The notes beneath the pieces were generated by a model that saw nothing but the letters and a program-made list of their open reading frames with translations, was not told the DNA's origin and did no database searches. The position numbers and the translations under genes were made by a program. A stretch of DNA of 13,434 nucleotides from an uncultured Ignavibacteria bacterium. GTDB lineage: Bacteria; Bacteroidota; Ignavibacteria; Ignavibacteriales; Melioribacteraceae. The DNA lies in the NCBI GenBank assembly GCA_937930275.1, contig CALGLM010000499.1:1-13434 (forward strand). The letters are read 5' to 3'. Position 1 is the first letter of the stretch; each line of letters begins with the position of its first letter. Shown here in pieces: positions 1-6,511 of this stretch.

Positions 1-48
1 CGACCACCGAGATCTACACTCTTTCCCTACACGACGCTCTTCCGATCT
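1..48. other. Illumina TruSeq universal (P5) adapter contamination
   Basis: These 48 bases match the 3' 48 bases of the Illumina TruSeq universal adapter, from the P5 part (CGACCACCGAGATCTACAC) through the read-1 primer site that ends in CTCTTCCGATCT. They are not genomic. No i5 index lies between the two parts, which points to a single-index TruSeq library. Genomic sequence begins at about position 49. Read on the minus strand this is the usual read-through pattern: genomic insert, then AGATCGGAAGAGC. The identification is from memory of the adapter sequence, but the match is long and exact. Confidence 0.98.
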
Positions 49-1095
49 ATACCCTTTTTGTTCTAAAAACGATAATGTTCTATAATTTTCATCTATCCAA
101 TTAGGTGCAATTAATTTTAATTTCTTTAAATTTATACCTGTAGCTCGTAACCCCATTATAATAAATTCTTCCAATTTTTGTTTAGGTGTAAGAGTTTCGA
201 TAGACATTTGGGCATTATTATTGTTTTTAATAGCTTCTAAATAATAACTAAGTGAAGTATAGTTACTCCATCTAACTCCGTTTACAAGTGAATGAGCAGA
301 AGGACCCAACCCTAAATAATCTTTGTATTCCCAATAAAATAAATTATGTTGTGACCTATACCCTTTTTTAGCAAAATTAGAAACTTCGTACTGTTCAAAT
401 CCTTTTTTGTTTAAATAATCAATTGTAATTTGATATAAATCGGCATCGTAATCCTCATCATTTAGTTTTACTTTACCGTCCAATATTTGTTTATTTAGTA
501 TAGTGCCGGGCTCTACTATTAAACTGTAACACGATATATGGTTAATTGGTAGGCTTGTGGCAATATCCAAATTTTTTAACCACTTCTTTTTTGTTTGTTT
601 GGGTAGGTTAAAAATTAAATCTAAGCTAATATTATTAATTCCGGCTTCCTTAGCTTTATTTATTATTTCGTAAGCCTCTTCACTTTTATGAATTCTGGTT
701 AAATATTCTAAATCTTTATTGTTGAATGACTGAACACCCACACTAAGACGATTAATACCCGCTAATTTTAATTCCTGTAATTTGTTAAAGTTTAACGTTC
801 CTGGGTTTGCTTCCAACGTTATCTCTGCGTTTTTGCTAAACCGGAATTTATCATTTAGCATCATTAAAATTTCATTTATTATTTTAGGTTCAAGTATTGA
901 AGGAGTGCCGCCTCCCCAAAAAACCGTTTTTATTTTATGAGTTTTTGAAAATTTATTAGCGTAATATTCTATTTCTATTTTTAATGATTCTATATAGTTA
1001 TCAACATTCTGAAATTTAATTACGGAATAAAAATCACAATAAATGCATTTATGTTTACAAAACGGAACATGAATATAACAGGCTAATTCTTTCAT
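49..1095 (-). CDS. hemW: Heme chaperone HemW, radical SAM (C-terminus missing)
   Basis: Translating the minus strand from ATG at 1095 gives 349 codons without a stop before the adapter. HemW is a radical SAM protein related to coproporphyrinogen III dehydrogenase (HemN) that binds heme and is thought to deliver it to respiratory proteins. The start MKELACYIHVPFCKHKCIYC carries the CX3CX2C [4Fe-4S] motif (C13, C17, C20) followed by DFYS. It lacks the extra CxC cysteine of true HemN, which favours HemW. Other family signatures follow in order: FWGGGTP, LEANPGT, GINRLSVGVQSF, a cytosolic HNLFYWEYKDYLGLGPSAHS block, and a C-terminal winged-helix-like segment. HemW proteins are usually about 375-390 residues, so roughly the last 25-40 are missing. 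The frame stays open through the adapter and would gain 16 false residues (RSEERRVGKECRSRWS). It is transcribed divergently from the epimerase operon. Confidence 0.93.
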
Positions 1096-1196
1096 TAAAA
1101 TATCTCTATTGCTAAAAAATCAAATTTAAGAATAATTTATAAGAATTAAAACCTTTTTATTTATTTAATAGTTTAGTATGTTAAATAATTTTTTTA

Positions 1197-1211
1197 TATT
1201 GTAAAACAATA
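1197..1211. promoter_or_regulatory. Possible operator palindrome upstream of the epimerase operon
   Basis: TATTGT-AAA-ACAATA is a perfect inverted repeat with 6-bp arms and a 3-bp centre, ending 13 bp before the ATG at 1225. It overlaps a TATATT at 1195-1200 that could serve as a -10 element, although no good -35 lies 17 bp upstream (TTTAGT only). A repressor site here is possible, but short palindromes are common by chance in DNA this AT-rich. Confidence 0.25.
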
Positions 1212-1224
1212 ATTGGTGTAATTA

Positions 1225-2163
1225 ATGGCTAAAATTGCGGTAGCCGGTGCTACGGGATTAATAGGTAAAAAACTTGTAAGTGCCTTACTAAAAAGGAATG
1301 ATGAAGTAGTTGTAATTGGACGCGATATCGCAAAACTAAAAAATGTGTTTCCTGAAGTAAAATTATATTCGGATTACAGCTTAAATTATTTAAAAGTACT
1401 TGAAAAAACCGATTCGTTTGTTAATTTAGCAGGTGCTAATGTTGCAGGAAGTAGGTGGACCGAGGAATATAAAAAGAAAATTATTGATAGTCGTGTTTCA
1501 TCGGCAAAAGCGATTATAAACATTATAAATTATTTAAATCCAAAGCCAAACAGTTATATTACTGCTTCTGCTATTGGTTATTACGGAATTAGCGAAACTA
1601 AAACTTTTACGGAAAAAGATTCTTTTGGACATGATTTTTTAGCCAAGGTATGTGAAAGATGGGAAAATGAAGCATCGGAAGTTATAAAAATGGGAGTTAG
1701 AGAAGCTGCTGTAAGAATAGGGATTGTGCTTGCAACAGAAGGAGGTGCTTTGAAAAAAATGCTTATTCCTTTCAATTTGTTTTTTGGTGGTCCGTTGGGC
1801 TCTGGGGTACAATGGTTTTCGTGGGTACATATAGATGATTTAATTAACGTTTTTTTATTTGCCATTGATAATAATATTAGCGGCGGAATTAACGCTGTAG
1901 CCCCTAATCCGGTTAGAATGAAACACTTTACGGAGACGCTTGGTAAGGTAATTAATAGACCAAATTATTTTTCGGTACCCGAGTTTATATTAAAATTAAT
2001 TATGGGTGAAGCAAATTATATAGTGACAAAAGGGAATAGAGTTATTCCCGAAAAATTAATTTTAAGTAAATTTAATTTTCAATTTACTCAGTTAAAAGAT
2101 GCATTGGAAGATTTATTAATTAAACAGAAGAATAAAAATGAAATTAATGGAAAATTTAATTGA
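1225..2163 (+). CDS. TIGR01777 family epimerase (SDR39U1/YfcH-like, DUF1731)
   Basis: This is an extended short-chain dehydrogenase-like protein of 312 residues, a normal length for the TIGR01777/YfcH family. The Rossmann nucleotide-binding motif is at the N-terminus (G8-ATG-LIG, GxxGxxG). Family-specific blocks follow: VNLAGANVAGSRWTEEYKK (about 66-84), ITASAIGYYG with the active-site-region Tyr (112-121), FLAKVCERWENEA, RIGIVLATEGGALKKML, FGGPLGSGVQWFSWVHIDDL and the NAVAPNPV segment. The last 60 or so residues are the DUF1731 domain (PEFILKLIMGEA... VIPEKLILSKFNFQF). NAD(P) binding is expected, but the substrate of this family is not established. A weak GGTG ribosome site lies 6 nt before the ATG. 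It is the first gene of a four-gene plus-strand run and overlaps the next gene by 26 bp at most. Confidence 0.93.
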   Translation: MAKIAVAGATGLIGKKLVSALLKRNDEVVVIGRDIAKLKNVFPEVKLYSDYSLNYLKVLEKTDSFVNLAGANVAGSRWTEEYKKKIIDSRVSSAKAIINIINYLNPKPNSYITASAIGYYGISETKTFTEKDSFGHDFLAKVCERWENEASEVIKMGVREAAVRIGIVLATEGGALKKMLIPFNLFFGGPLGSGVQWFSWVHIDDLINVFLFAIDNNISGGINAVAPNPVRMKHFTETLGKVINRPNYFSVPEFILKLIMGEANYIVTKGNRVIPEKLILSKFNFQFTQLKDALEDLLIKQKNKNEINGKFN

Positions 2164-2728
2164 AATTATAAGTGAACTGAACGCAAAAGATTCAAATATT
2201 TTTAGGTTTCAAAAGCAGAGAAAAGCATTCGGCATTGTGGATGTTGAAAGAGATTACAGTATATTTTTACCCAATTCGTATAAGCAGTTTTTAAATGTTT
2301 TTAACGGGGGGTATATTAATTTATTTCCCGAAAATCTTGATATGAGCGAAGCTGATAAAATTTGGAATTGCAACTATATGTTTGGTTTAGACGAAATGGC
2401 AGCCGCATACTCAAAAAGGAGTTCGCAAAATTGGAAATTTACGCCAAAAGGAAGTAACGAATATCCGTTTATTCCGTTTGCAAGAACAAGCATGAACGAG
2501 CATTTAGTATTTATCAATCCCCTTAATGACGGCGAATCATGTATTTTTGAAGCAATACATGACGAACCTTGGTACGAATGGGAATTAAAATTTCTTGATT
2601 TTTCCGATTTCCTTTCTACTTATATTGACATGGGAGGAGATATGAACTTTGCGAATATTGGTAATAACGTTACCTTAGATGAATATTTAGAGCAATATCC
2701 TTTAACAAAAATGTTATATTTTAGCTAA
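2138..2728 (+). CDS. SMI1/KNR4 (SUKH) family protein
   Basis: This 196-residue cytosolic protein has the SUKH core. LPNSYKQFLNVFNGGYINLFP (about residues 45-65) matches the family's conserved LPxxYkxFLxxxNGG segment. It is followed by a predicted alpha+beta region with YPFIPFARTSMNEHLVFINPL and a C-terminal FLDFSDFLSTYIDMGGD helix typical of the domain. SUKH proteins often act as immunity proteins against polymorphic nuclease toxins, but many occur alone in bacterial genomes. No toxin, secretion or Rhs-like gene is present here, so a toxin-antidote role is only one option. The start is ambiguous: ATG 2138 overlaps the epimerase by 26 bp, and ATG 2147 (MENLIEII) would overlap it by 17 bp. Neither has a strong ribosome site, so translational coupling to the upstream gene is likely. 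Family assignment is by motif only. Confidence 0.8.
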   Translation: MKLMENLIEIISELNAKDSNIFRFQKQRKAFGIVDVERDYSIFLPNSYKQFLNVFNGGYINLFPENLDMSEADKIWNCNYMFGLDEMAAAYSKRSSQNWKFTPKGSNEYPFIPFARTSMNEHLVFINPLNDGESCIFEAIHDEPWYEWELKFLDFSDFLSTYIDMGGDMNFANIGNNVTLDEYLEQYPLTKMLYFS

Positions 2729-2739
2729 GTGAGTTATAT

Positions 2740-4248
2740 ATGAAAAAACTTTTTATAATCTTTCTAATTTTTCTTCTTATTGCTGATATTAACTTCGCGG
2801 TTTCTAAATCTGAGGGTGAATTAAAACAGTATTTAGATGAAAAGGAAAAACTATTTGAAGATATATCCAATCAAATGGGTATTGCAACGTGGAATATTTA
2901 CAGTAGCGAAGGTGTTTCCGATACTAAAACACCCAGATTACGTTTTCTGGAATTATTTACTGATGAAGAACTTAATAACAACGTTTCTATATGGTATAAA
3001 AAAAATAATGAGATCAAAGATCCGATTCTAAAAAGACGGGTTCAAGTATGGTACAACGTATTACTCGGTGCCAAAATTGACTTTGATAAGGATATTTTCC
3101 CGCTGGAAGATCAGTTAGAAAAATGGGCTGCAGGGGATGATAGTGACGGAGAAAAACCAGGTGATGAAGAGTTTAACAGCTTAATTAATGAATTGATGAA
3201 AAGAAGAAATGCTAAAGCTAAAGAATTCGGTTTTAATAATTATGCCGAGTTACAGTTTTTGTTAAGTGATATAGATATAAATTATTTTTTCGATGTTGTT
3301 GAACAAGTTAACAAACTAACGGTACAACCGTATAAAAATTTTCTTGAGCAGATTAAAAAAGAAGAAAATAAAAAAGATATTTCGGGAACGGATGTACGAA
3401 GAATGGTGGGAATGGCATACCGAAATAAATATTCGTCAATCATTCCTCCGGAAAAATTGGATTCTGTAATTAATTTAACTTATAAAAATATTGGGATAAA
3501 TTATAAAAATTTACCGATTAGATTTGTTGAAAAAGATATTCCGTTTGGCGGCAACGGACTTGCAATTCAAATTCCTAACGATTTTAGAATTGTTGTAAGA
3601 AAAAATCAACCTATTAGCGTATATATGCATGAGCTGGGACATGGCTTGCAGGGAGTTTTTACTAAAACCGATTCTCCTATTTTAAAAGGGTACGAATGGT
3701 GTTTAGGGAATACTTGTCCGGCTTTTTCTGAAGGTATGGCTGAAACATCAGCTAAAATTACGGGAAATAAAAACTGGATTAAAAAGTTTGCGGGATTAGA
3801 TGTTTCGGAAATCGCTAAAAATGATTCGGCATTTTTTAAATATGCGCCTGTTTATTTAAGGTATCACTTATATGCCATTACGTTAGAAATTGAACTTTAT
3901 AAAAATTTGGATGCAGACCCAAGTGCAATTAGGGATAGTTTATTTAATTATTATCTGTTTGCTAAGGATGCTTTCTCCGGTAAGTTCTTGTATTCTGATT
4001 TTGCAACTTATATATCTTATCCCGTATACCTGCATAATTATTTTTTGGCAGATATTATTTCTTGCCAGGTGCATAACACACTTAAAAATAAGTTTGGGAG
4101 TGATTATGTGCTAAATAATAAAGTCGGAAATTTTATAATAGAAAATTTATTAAAAGACGGCGAGCTTGTGCCTTGGAGAGAAAAAATAATTAAAATGACC
4201 GGAAAGGACTTGGATATAAAAGAATTTTTAGAGCAATATGGACTATAA
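2740..4248 (+). CDS. Secreted zinc metallopeptidase of the HExGH (M2/M3-like gluzincin) type
   Basis: This 502-residue protein begins with a signal peptide: MKK, a hydrophobic stretch to about residue 17, and a likely cut after DINFA near residue 20. It is therefore exported to the periplasm or cell surface. The zinc site is H297-E298-L-G-H301, in which the two His bind Zn and the Glu is the catalytic base. The probable third ligand is E331 in PAFSEGMAE, 30 residues on, which is a longer gap than the 24-25 residues usual in M2 and M3 enzymes. Downstream YAPVYLRYHLYAITLEIEL and YPVYLHNYFLADIISCQVHNTL resemble the helical substrate-cleft segments of M2/M3/M32 peptidases. The N-terminal ATWNIYSSEG block is reminiscent of the M2 (ACE-like) fold. 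The exact family and substrate are unknown. It lies 11 bp after the SUKH gene and its last 11 bp overlap the lipoprotein gene. Confidence 0.82.
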   Translation: MKKLFIIFLIFLLIADINFAVSKSEGELKQYLDEKEKLFEDISNQMGIATWNIYSSEGVSDTKTPRLRFLELFTDEELNNNVSIWYKKNNEIKDPILKRRVQVWYNVLLGAKIDFDKDIFPLEDQLEKWAAGDDSDGEKPGDEEFNSLINELMKRRNAKAKEFGFNNYAELQFLLSDIDINYFFDVVEQVNKLTVQPYKNFLEQIKKEENKKDISGTDVRRMVGMAYRNKYSSIIPPEKLDSVINLTYKNIGINYKNLPIRFVEKDIPFGGNGLAIQIPNDFRIVVRKNQPISVYMHELGHGLQGVFTKTDSPILKGYEWCLGNTCPAFSEGMAETSAKITGNKNWIKKFAGLDVSEIAKNDSAFFKYAPVYLRYHLYAITLEIELYKNLDADPSAIRDSLFNYYLFAKDAFSGKFLYSDFATYISYPVYLHNYFLADIISCQVHNTLKNKFGSDYVLNNKVGNFIIENLLKDGELVPWREKIIKMTGKDLDIKEFLEQYGL

Positions 4249-4720
4249 AAAAAATATAATACTTTTATTAATGATAATGCTTGTTTCTTGCGGAGTTAGC
4301 AATAAAGAAGCGGATGAAGCATATAGAAACGGAATAGAACATTTATCAACTGTAAAAAAACAACCTTCAAAAAAAGCCGATGCATTGTACTTTTTACTAA
4401 TTGCAGCAAAAAATGATAAATATAAAACTGTTGATAACGCAATAATTATTACTTCTTTGGCTGCGGATATTTATTCCGGTAAAAAAAACTTAACGCTGGA
4501 TGAAAAATATGAATTAGAAGATAATATAATAACGGGGTGTAAGTTATTAGCTGAGTTATCCGATATTAAAAACAATGTGGAACAAAAAAAATGCAAGGCG
4601 GAAATAAAAAACATTGCCCATTCTGAGCTGCCTATTTACTATACAATAAAAACAGTATTACAAAAAAAGGATAACAACTTATACAAAAAATTTGAAAGTA
4701 TCAGCAATACAACAGAATAA
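4238..4720 (+). CDS. Small predicted lipoprotein, mostly helical
   Basis: This is a 160-residue protein of unrecognised family. The N-terminus MDYKKNIILLLMIMLVSCG is a type II signal peptide with lipobox LVSC. Cleavage before C18 would leave a lipid-anchored protein of about 143 residues. The rest is rich in Lys, Glu, Asp and Asn. Segments such as ADEAYRNGIEHLSTVKKQPSKKADALYFLLIAAKN read like TPR-type helical pairs, but no repeat is clear enough to name. C-terminal cysteines (CKLLAEL, KKCKAEI) could form a disulfide. The start codon lies inside the peptidase gene (11-bp overlap), so it is probably translationally coupled and may work with that exported peptidase at the membrane. That partnership is inference. 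It is the last gene of the plus-strand run. Confidence 0.75.
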   Translation: MDYKKNIILLLMIMLVSCGVSNKEADEAYRNGIEHLSTVKKQPSKKADALYFLLIAAKNDKYKTVDNAIIITSLAADIYSGKKNLTLDEKYELEDNIITGCKLLAELSDIKNNVEQKKCKAEIKNIAHSELPIYYTIKTVLQKKDNNLYKKFESISNTTE

Positions 4721-4721
4721 T

Positions 4722-4864
4722 GTTAAACGTTGAATAAGTCCCAAAACCCGAGACCTGAGTTTAACTGTGATCTAAACTATGATTTATGTGATTTGTGTGA
4801 TGTATGTGAGATGTTTGAAATTAGTGTCTTATCCTGTAAATCCTATTTTAATCCTGTAAATCCT
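4722..4864. repeat. Repeat-rich convergent intergenic region (two short-repeat families)
   Basis: The 157-bp gap between two convergent genes holds layered short repeats. A 6-bp inverted repeat (AGTTTA 4758-4763, TAAACT 4773-4778, 9-nt loop) is followed by a 9-bp tandem array: GATTTATGT (4781), GATTTGTGT (4790), GATGTATGT (4799), then a degenerate fourth unit. Next comes an exact 14-bp direct repeat ATCCTGTAAATCCT at 4831-4844 and 4851-4864 with a 20-bp period; each copy itself contains ATCCT twice. GTTAAAC (4722) and GTTTAAC (4759) are also inverted copies. No ORF or U-tract terminator is seen. It may be a dispersed intergenic repeat element. Confidence 0.7.
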
Positions 4865-4877
4865 GGTTCAGAATATA

Positions 4878-5228
4878 TTACTCAAAATACTCTTTTTGTA
4901 TTTTTTTAGGAAGAGATTTTACTACCAAATTATAAGAATCGATAATTAGTTGCTTTATCATATCATTGGAAATATTGCCTAAAGTGTTTATGCTAATCCA
5001 ATGTTTTTTGTTCATGTAATAACCGGGATTTATGCTTTGATATCGTTCGCATAGTTCAATAACGTTTTCGGGGGTTGCTTTAACCGTAATAATTTCAAAA
5101 GTATCAATAGAAGTTAAGGTAAACATTTTATCAAACACTTTATAAACTAATGCAGTTTCGTCAAAAGGGAAAGTTTCTTGAGTATGAGGGAAAGATAAAC
5201 AAAAAGAGCGATATTCTTCTAAAGTCAT
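4878..5228 (-). CDS. MmcQ/YjbR family protein (DUF419)
   Basis: This is a small cytosolic protein of 116 residues from ATG 5228. The frame can extend to a GTG at 5237 (three more residues), but an AGGTG ribosome site lies exactly 6 nt before ATG 5228, which decides for the shorter form. Family features are TLEEYRSFCLSFPHTQETFPFDETALVYKVFDKMF near the start, followed by a central ITVKATPENVIELCERYQSINPGYYMNKKHWISI block and a C-terminal helix (MIKQLIIDSYNLVVKSLPKK). YjbR-type proteins have a CyaY-like alpha/beta fold and are suspected to bind DNA; no biochemical function is established. It lies on the minus strand just beyond the terminator after secG, so it probably has its own promoter. Confidence 0.9.
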   Translation of the reverse strand: MTLEEYRSFCLSFPHTQETFPFDETALVYKVFDKMFTLTSIDTFEIITVKATPENVIELCERYQSINPGYYMNKKHWISINTLGNISNDMIKQLIIDSYNLVVKSLPKKIQKEYFE

Positions 5229-5262
5229 ATAAAACACCTAAAATTATTTAGTTTAAAATAAT

Positions 5263-5296
5263 AAAAAAAACGAAATCGTAAAACGATTTCGTTTTT
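5263..5296 (-). terminator. Intrinsic terminator after secG
   Basis: Positions 5266-5279 and 5283-5296 form a perfect 14-bp inverted repeat around a 3-nt AAA loop. The core arms are CGAAATCG and CGATTTCG. On the minus strand the stem is followed by a run of eight T, the normal form of a rho-independent terminator. It lies 27 bp after the secG stop and would separate secG from the MmcQ/YjbR gene. The stem is also flanked by T on the plus strand, so it may work weakly in both directions. Confidence 0.85.
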
Positions 5297-5322
5297 AAGT
5301 AAGGCAATTTATAAAAACAAAA

Positions 5323-5646
5323 TTACTTTTTCTGTTGTGGCAAATTAGGAGTAGTAGGAACAGAATGTTGAGTTGTTTGCTGAATAATGCTTTCTTTTTG
5401 TGATTTACTTGCCGAAGGCAAGAAAAACAAATTTATAACGAGCGCTAAAACTAATAAAGCACCGCCTAAGTACCAAGTTGCTTTACCTAAAAAATCAGCA
5501 GTCTTACGTGTACCAAATACTGCGCCTACGTTAGCAGCACCGCCAAAAGTACCGGCAAGTCCGCCGCCTTTACTTGATTGTAATAGAACGATTACTATTA
5601 AAAATAATGCCACTATTACCGATATTGCCATTAAAAAAGTAAACAT
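5323..5646 (-). CDS. secG: Preprotein translocase subunit SecG
   Basis: SecG is the small inner-membrane subunit that assists SecYE in protein export. The 107-residue product has two hydrophobic helices (about 3-22 and 56-76) separated by the diagnostic cytosolic loop LLQSSKGGGLAGTFGGAANVGAVFGTRKTADFLGKAT. The C-terminal tail is Gln/Pro/Ser/Thr-rich and poorly conserved, as is common in the family. ATG 5646 is supported by a GGAG ribosome site about 10 nt upstream. The gene starts 25 bp after the tRNA on the same strand, with no terminator between them, so the two are probably cotranscribed from the promoter at 5765-5793. A strong intrinsic terminator follows the stop codon. Confidence 0.95.
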   Translation of the reverse strand: MFTFLMAISVIVALFLIVIVLLQSSKGGGLAGTFGGAANVGAVFGTRKTADFLGKATWYLGGALLVLALVINLFFLPSASKSQKESIIQQTTQHSVPTTPNLPQQKK

Positions 5647-5671
5647 GTTATTTTTTCTCCGTTAAACATTG

Positions 5672-5745
5672 TAGCGAGGGAGGGATTCGAACCCCCGACA
5701 CATGGATTATGATTCCATTGCTCTAACCTACTGAGCTACCTCGCC
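5672..5745 (-). tRNA. tRNA with anticodon CAT (elongator Met, or Ile2)
   Basis: The 74-nt minus-strand sequence folds as a complete cloverleaf: acceptor GGCGAGG/CCTCGCT (first pair G-U), D stem GCTC/GAGC, anticodon stem ATGGA/TCCAT with loop ATCATAA, variable loop GTGTC, and T stem GGGGG/CCCTC with loop TTCGAAT. Discriminator base is A and CCA is not encoded. The anticodon is CAT. The anticodon stem lacks the three G-C pairs of initiator tRNA, and the acceptor does not start with the C-A mismatch, so it is not tRNA-fMet. Elongator Met is favoured over tRNA-Ile2 (modified by TilS), but these cannot be separated safely by eye. Confidence 0.93.
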
Positions 5746-5764
5746 GGGTTAAAAATAGACAACA

Positions 5765-5793
5765 AATATAATTGATTTTTTTCTAATTTTCAA
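5765..5793 (-). promoter_or_regulatory. Sigma70-like promoter for tRNA-secG
   Basis: Read on the minus strand, TTGAAA (5793-5788) and TATATT (5770-5765) are separated by exactly 17 bp. Each matches the TTGACA/TATAAT consensus at 5 of 6 positions. Transcription would start near 5758, about 12 nt before the mature tRNA 5' end, a typical arrangement for a tRNA gene. Confidence 0.72.
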
Positions 5794-5800
5794 GTATTAT
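5772..5800 (+). promoter_or_regulatory. Sigma70-like promoter for the lipid synthase-uvrC-S46 unit
   Basis: TTGATT (5772-5777) and TATTAT (5795-5800) are 17 bp apart and match the sigma70 consensus at 4/6 and 5/6. The start site would be near 5807, giving a leader of about 50 nt. The elements interleave with the opposite-strand promoter at 5765-5793, so polymerase binding at the two sites should be mutually exclusive. Confidence 0.55.
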
Positions 5801-5857
5801 TTAAAATATGATTTATTTTTGTTTTTTCTTATTAATAACTATTTAAGAGTATTTTTA

Positions 5858-6508
5858 ATGAATATAAAATTAAAAGATTTCTTTTACATTTCCAATATCT
5901 TAAGCTTAATTAGGCTGTTTTTAGGTATTCCGATATTTATTTTATTAAGTAAAAGTGATTCGGTTTCTTTTGTTTTAGTTCCCATTTTAGGGGGATTAGC
6001 TATAATAACCGATTATTTTGACGGTTATTTTGCCCGTAAGTACAACCAAATTACCGAGTTGGGTAAAATTATTGATCCGATTGCCGATAAAATATGCTCG
6101 GCTTTTGTGTTGTTAGGGTTAATACTGTTTAGGGGTTACCCTTGGGGTGTACTTATTTTACTTATGTATAGAGATATTTTAATTTTGGTATTCGGTACAA
6201 TAATTTCCAAGAAAAAAGGAGAAGTTGTTAGCTCAATTTTCTTAGGTAAGTTGAATACTACATTAATAGGGCTATCGGCGATGTTCTTTTGTATTAAGCT
6301 AAGTTATACGCTGGATATAATACTTATTTTATTGTGCTACGCTATGATTTTTATATCCGGATTTGCATATTTAAAAATAGGCGAAAAAATGCTTGAATTG
6401 ACAACAGTTAAAAAAATTATGTTTAGAACGTTAATAGCGGTTTTAAGTGTTTTATTAATTGTAGTGTTATACTATTTCAATCAATCGATTAATCACCTTT
6501 TAATTTAA
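5858..6508 (+). CDS. CDP-alcohol phosphatidyltransferase (PgsA-like)
   Basis: This integral membrane enzyme of 216 residues transfers a phosphatidyl group from CDP-diacylglycerol to a small alcohol in phospholipid synthesis. The family active-site motif is complete: D52-xx-D55-G56-xx-A59-R60, eight residues, G69, then D73 and D77. These are the metal- and CDP-binding aspartates. Five or six hydrophobic segments are visible. The N-terminal SNILSLIRLFLGIPIF, with an Arg after the first helix, resembles phosphatidylglycerophosphate synthase (PgsA) more than phosphatidylserine synthase, but the acceptor alcohol cannot be fixed from sequence. A frame extension to TTG 5819 exists, but ATG 5858, with AAGAG 8 nt upstream and the usual family N-terminus, is the better start. 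It lies 3 bp before uvrC and heads that transcription unit. Confidence 0.88.
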   Translation: MNIKLKDFFYISNILSLIRLFLGIPIFILLSKSDSVSFVLVPILGGLAIITDYFDGYFARKYNQITELGKIIDPIADKICSAFVLLGLILFRGYPWGVLILLMYRDILILVFGTIISKKKGEVVSSIFLGKLNTTLIGLSAMFFCIKLSYTLDIILILLCYAMIFISGFAYLKIGEKMLELTTVKKIMFRTLIAVLSVLLIVVLYYFNQSINHLLI

Positions 6509-6511
6509 TTT

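Noticed and set aside
49..1095. HemN (oxygen-independent coproporphyrinogen III dehydrogenase)
   Set aside because: The cluster motif is CX3CX2C followed by DFYS, without the extra cysteine of HemN's CX3CX2CXC, and the block order fits HemW.
1581..1865. Minus-strand open frames inside the epimerase gene (also 1639-1830)
   Set aside because: The opposite strand encodes a clear conserved protein, and these products match no family motif. Similar antisense or out-of-frame ORFs inside the peptidase, secG, uvrC, S46 and sua5 genes were left out for the same reason.
2138..2728. A toxin-immunity or defence island around the SUKH gene
   Set aside because: Neighbours are a metabolic epimerase, an exported peptidase and a lipoprotein. 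No nuclease, Rhs, secretion or phage gene is visible.
4781..4864. CRISPR-like array
   Set aside because: The repeats are 9 and 14 bp with no unique 30-40-bp spacers and no cas gene.
5672..5745. Initiator tRNA-fMet
   Set aside because: The anticodon stem is ATGGA/TCCAT, without the three consecutive G-C pairs, and the first acceptor pair is G-U rather than a C-A mismatch.
5819..5857. N-terminal extension of the phosphatidyltransferase from TTG 5819
   Set aside because: It would start only about 12 nt after the predicted transcription start, has no ribosome site, and adds residues before the family's normal N-terminus. ATG 5858 has AAGAG upstream.
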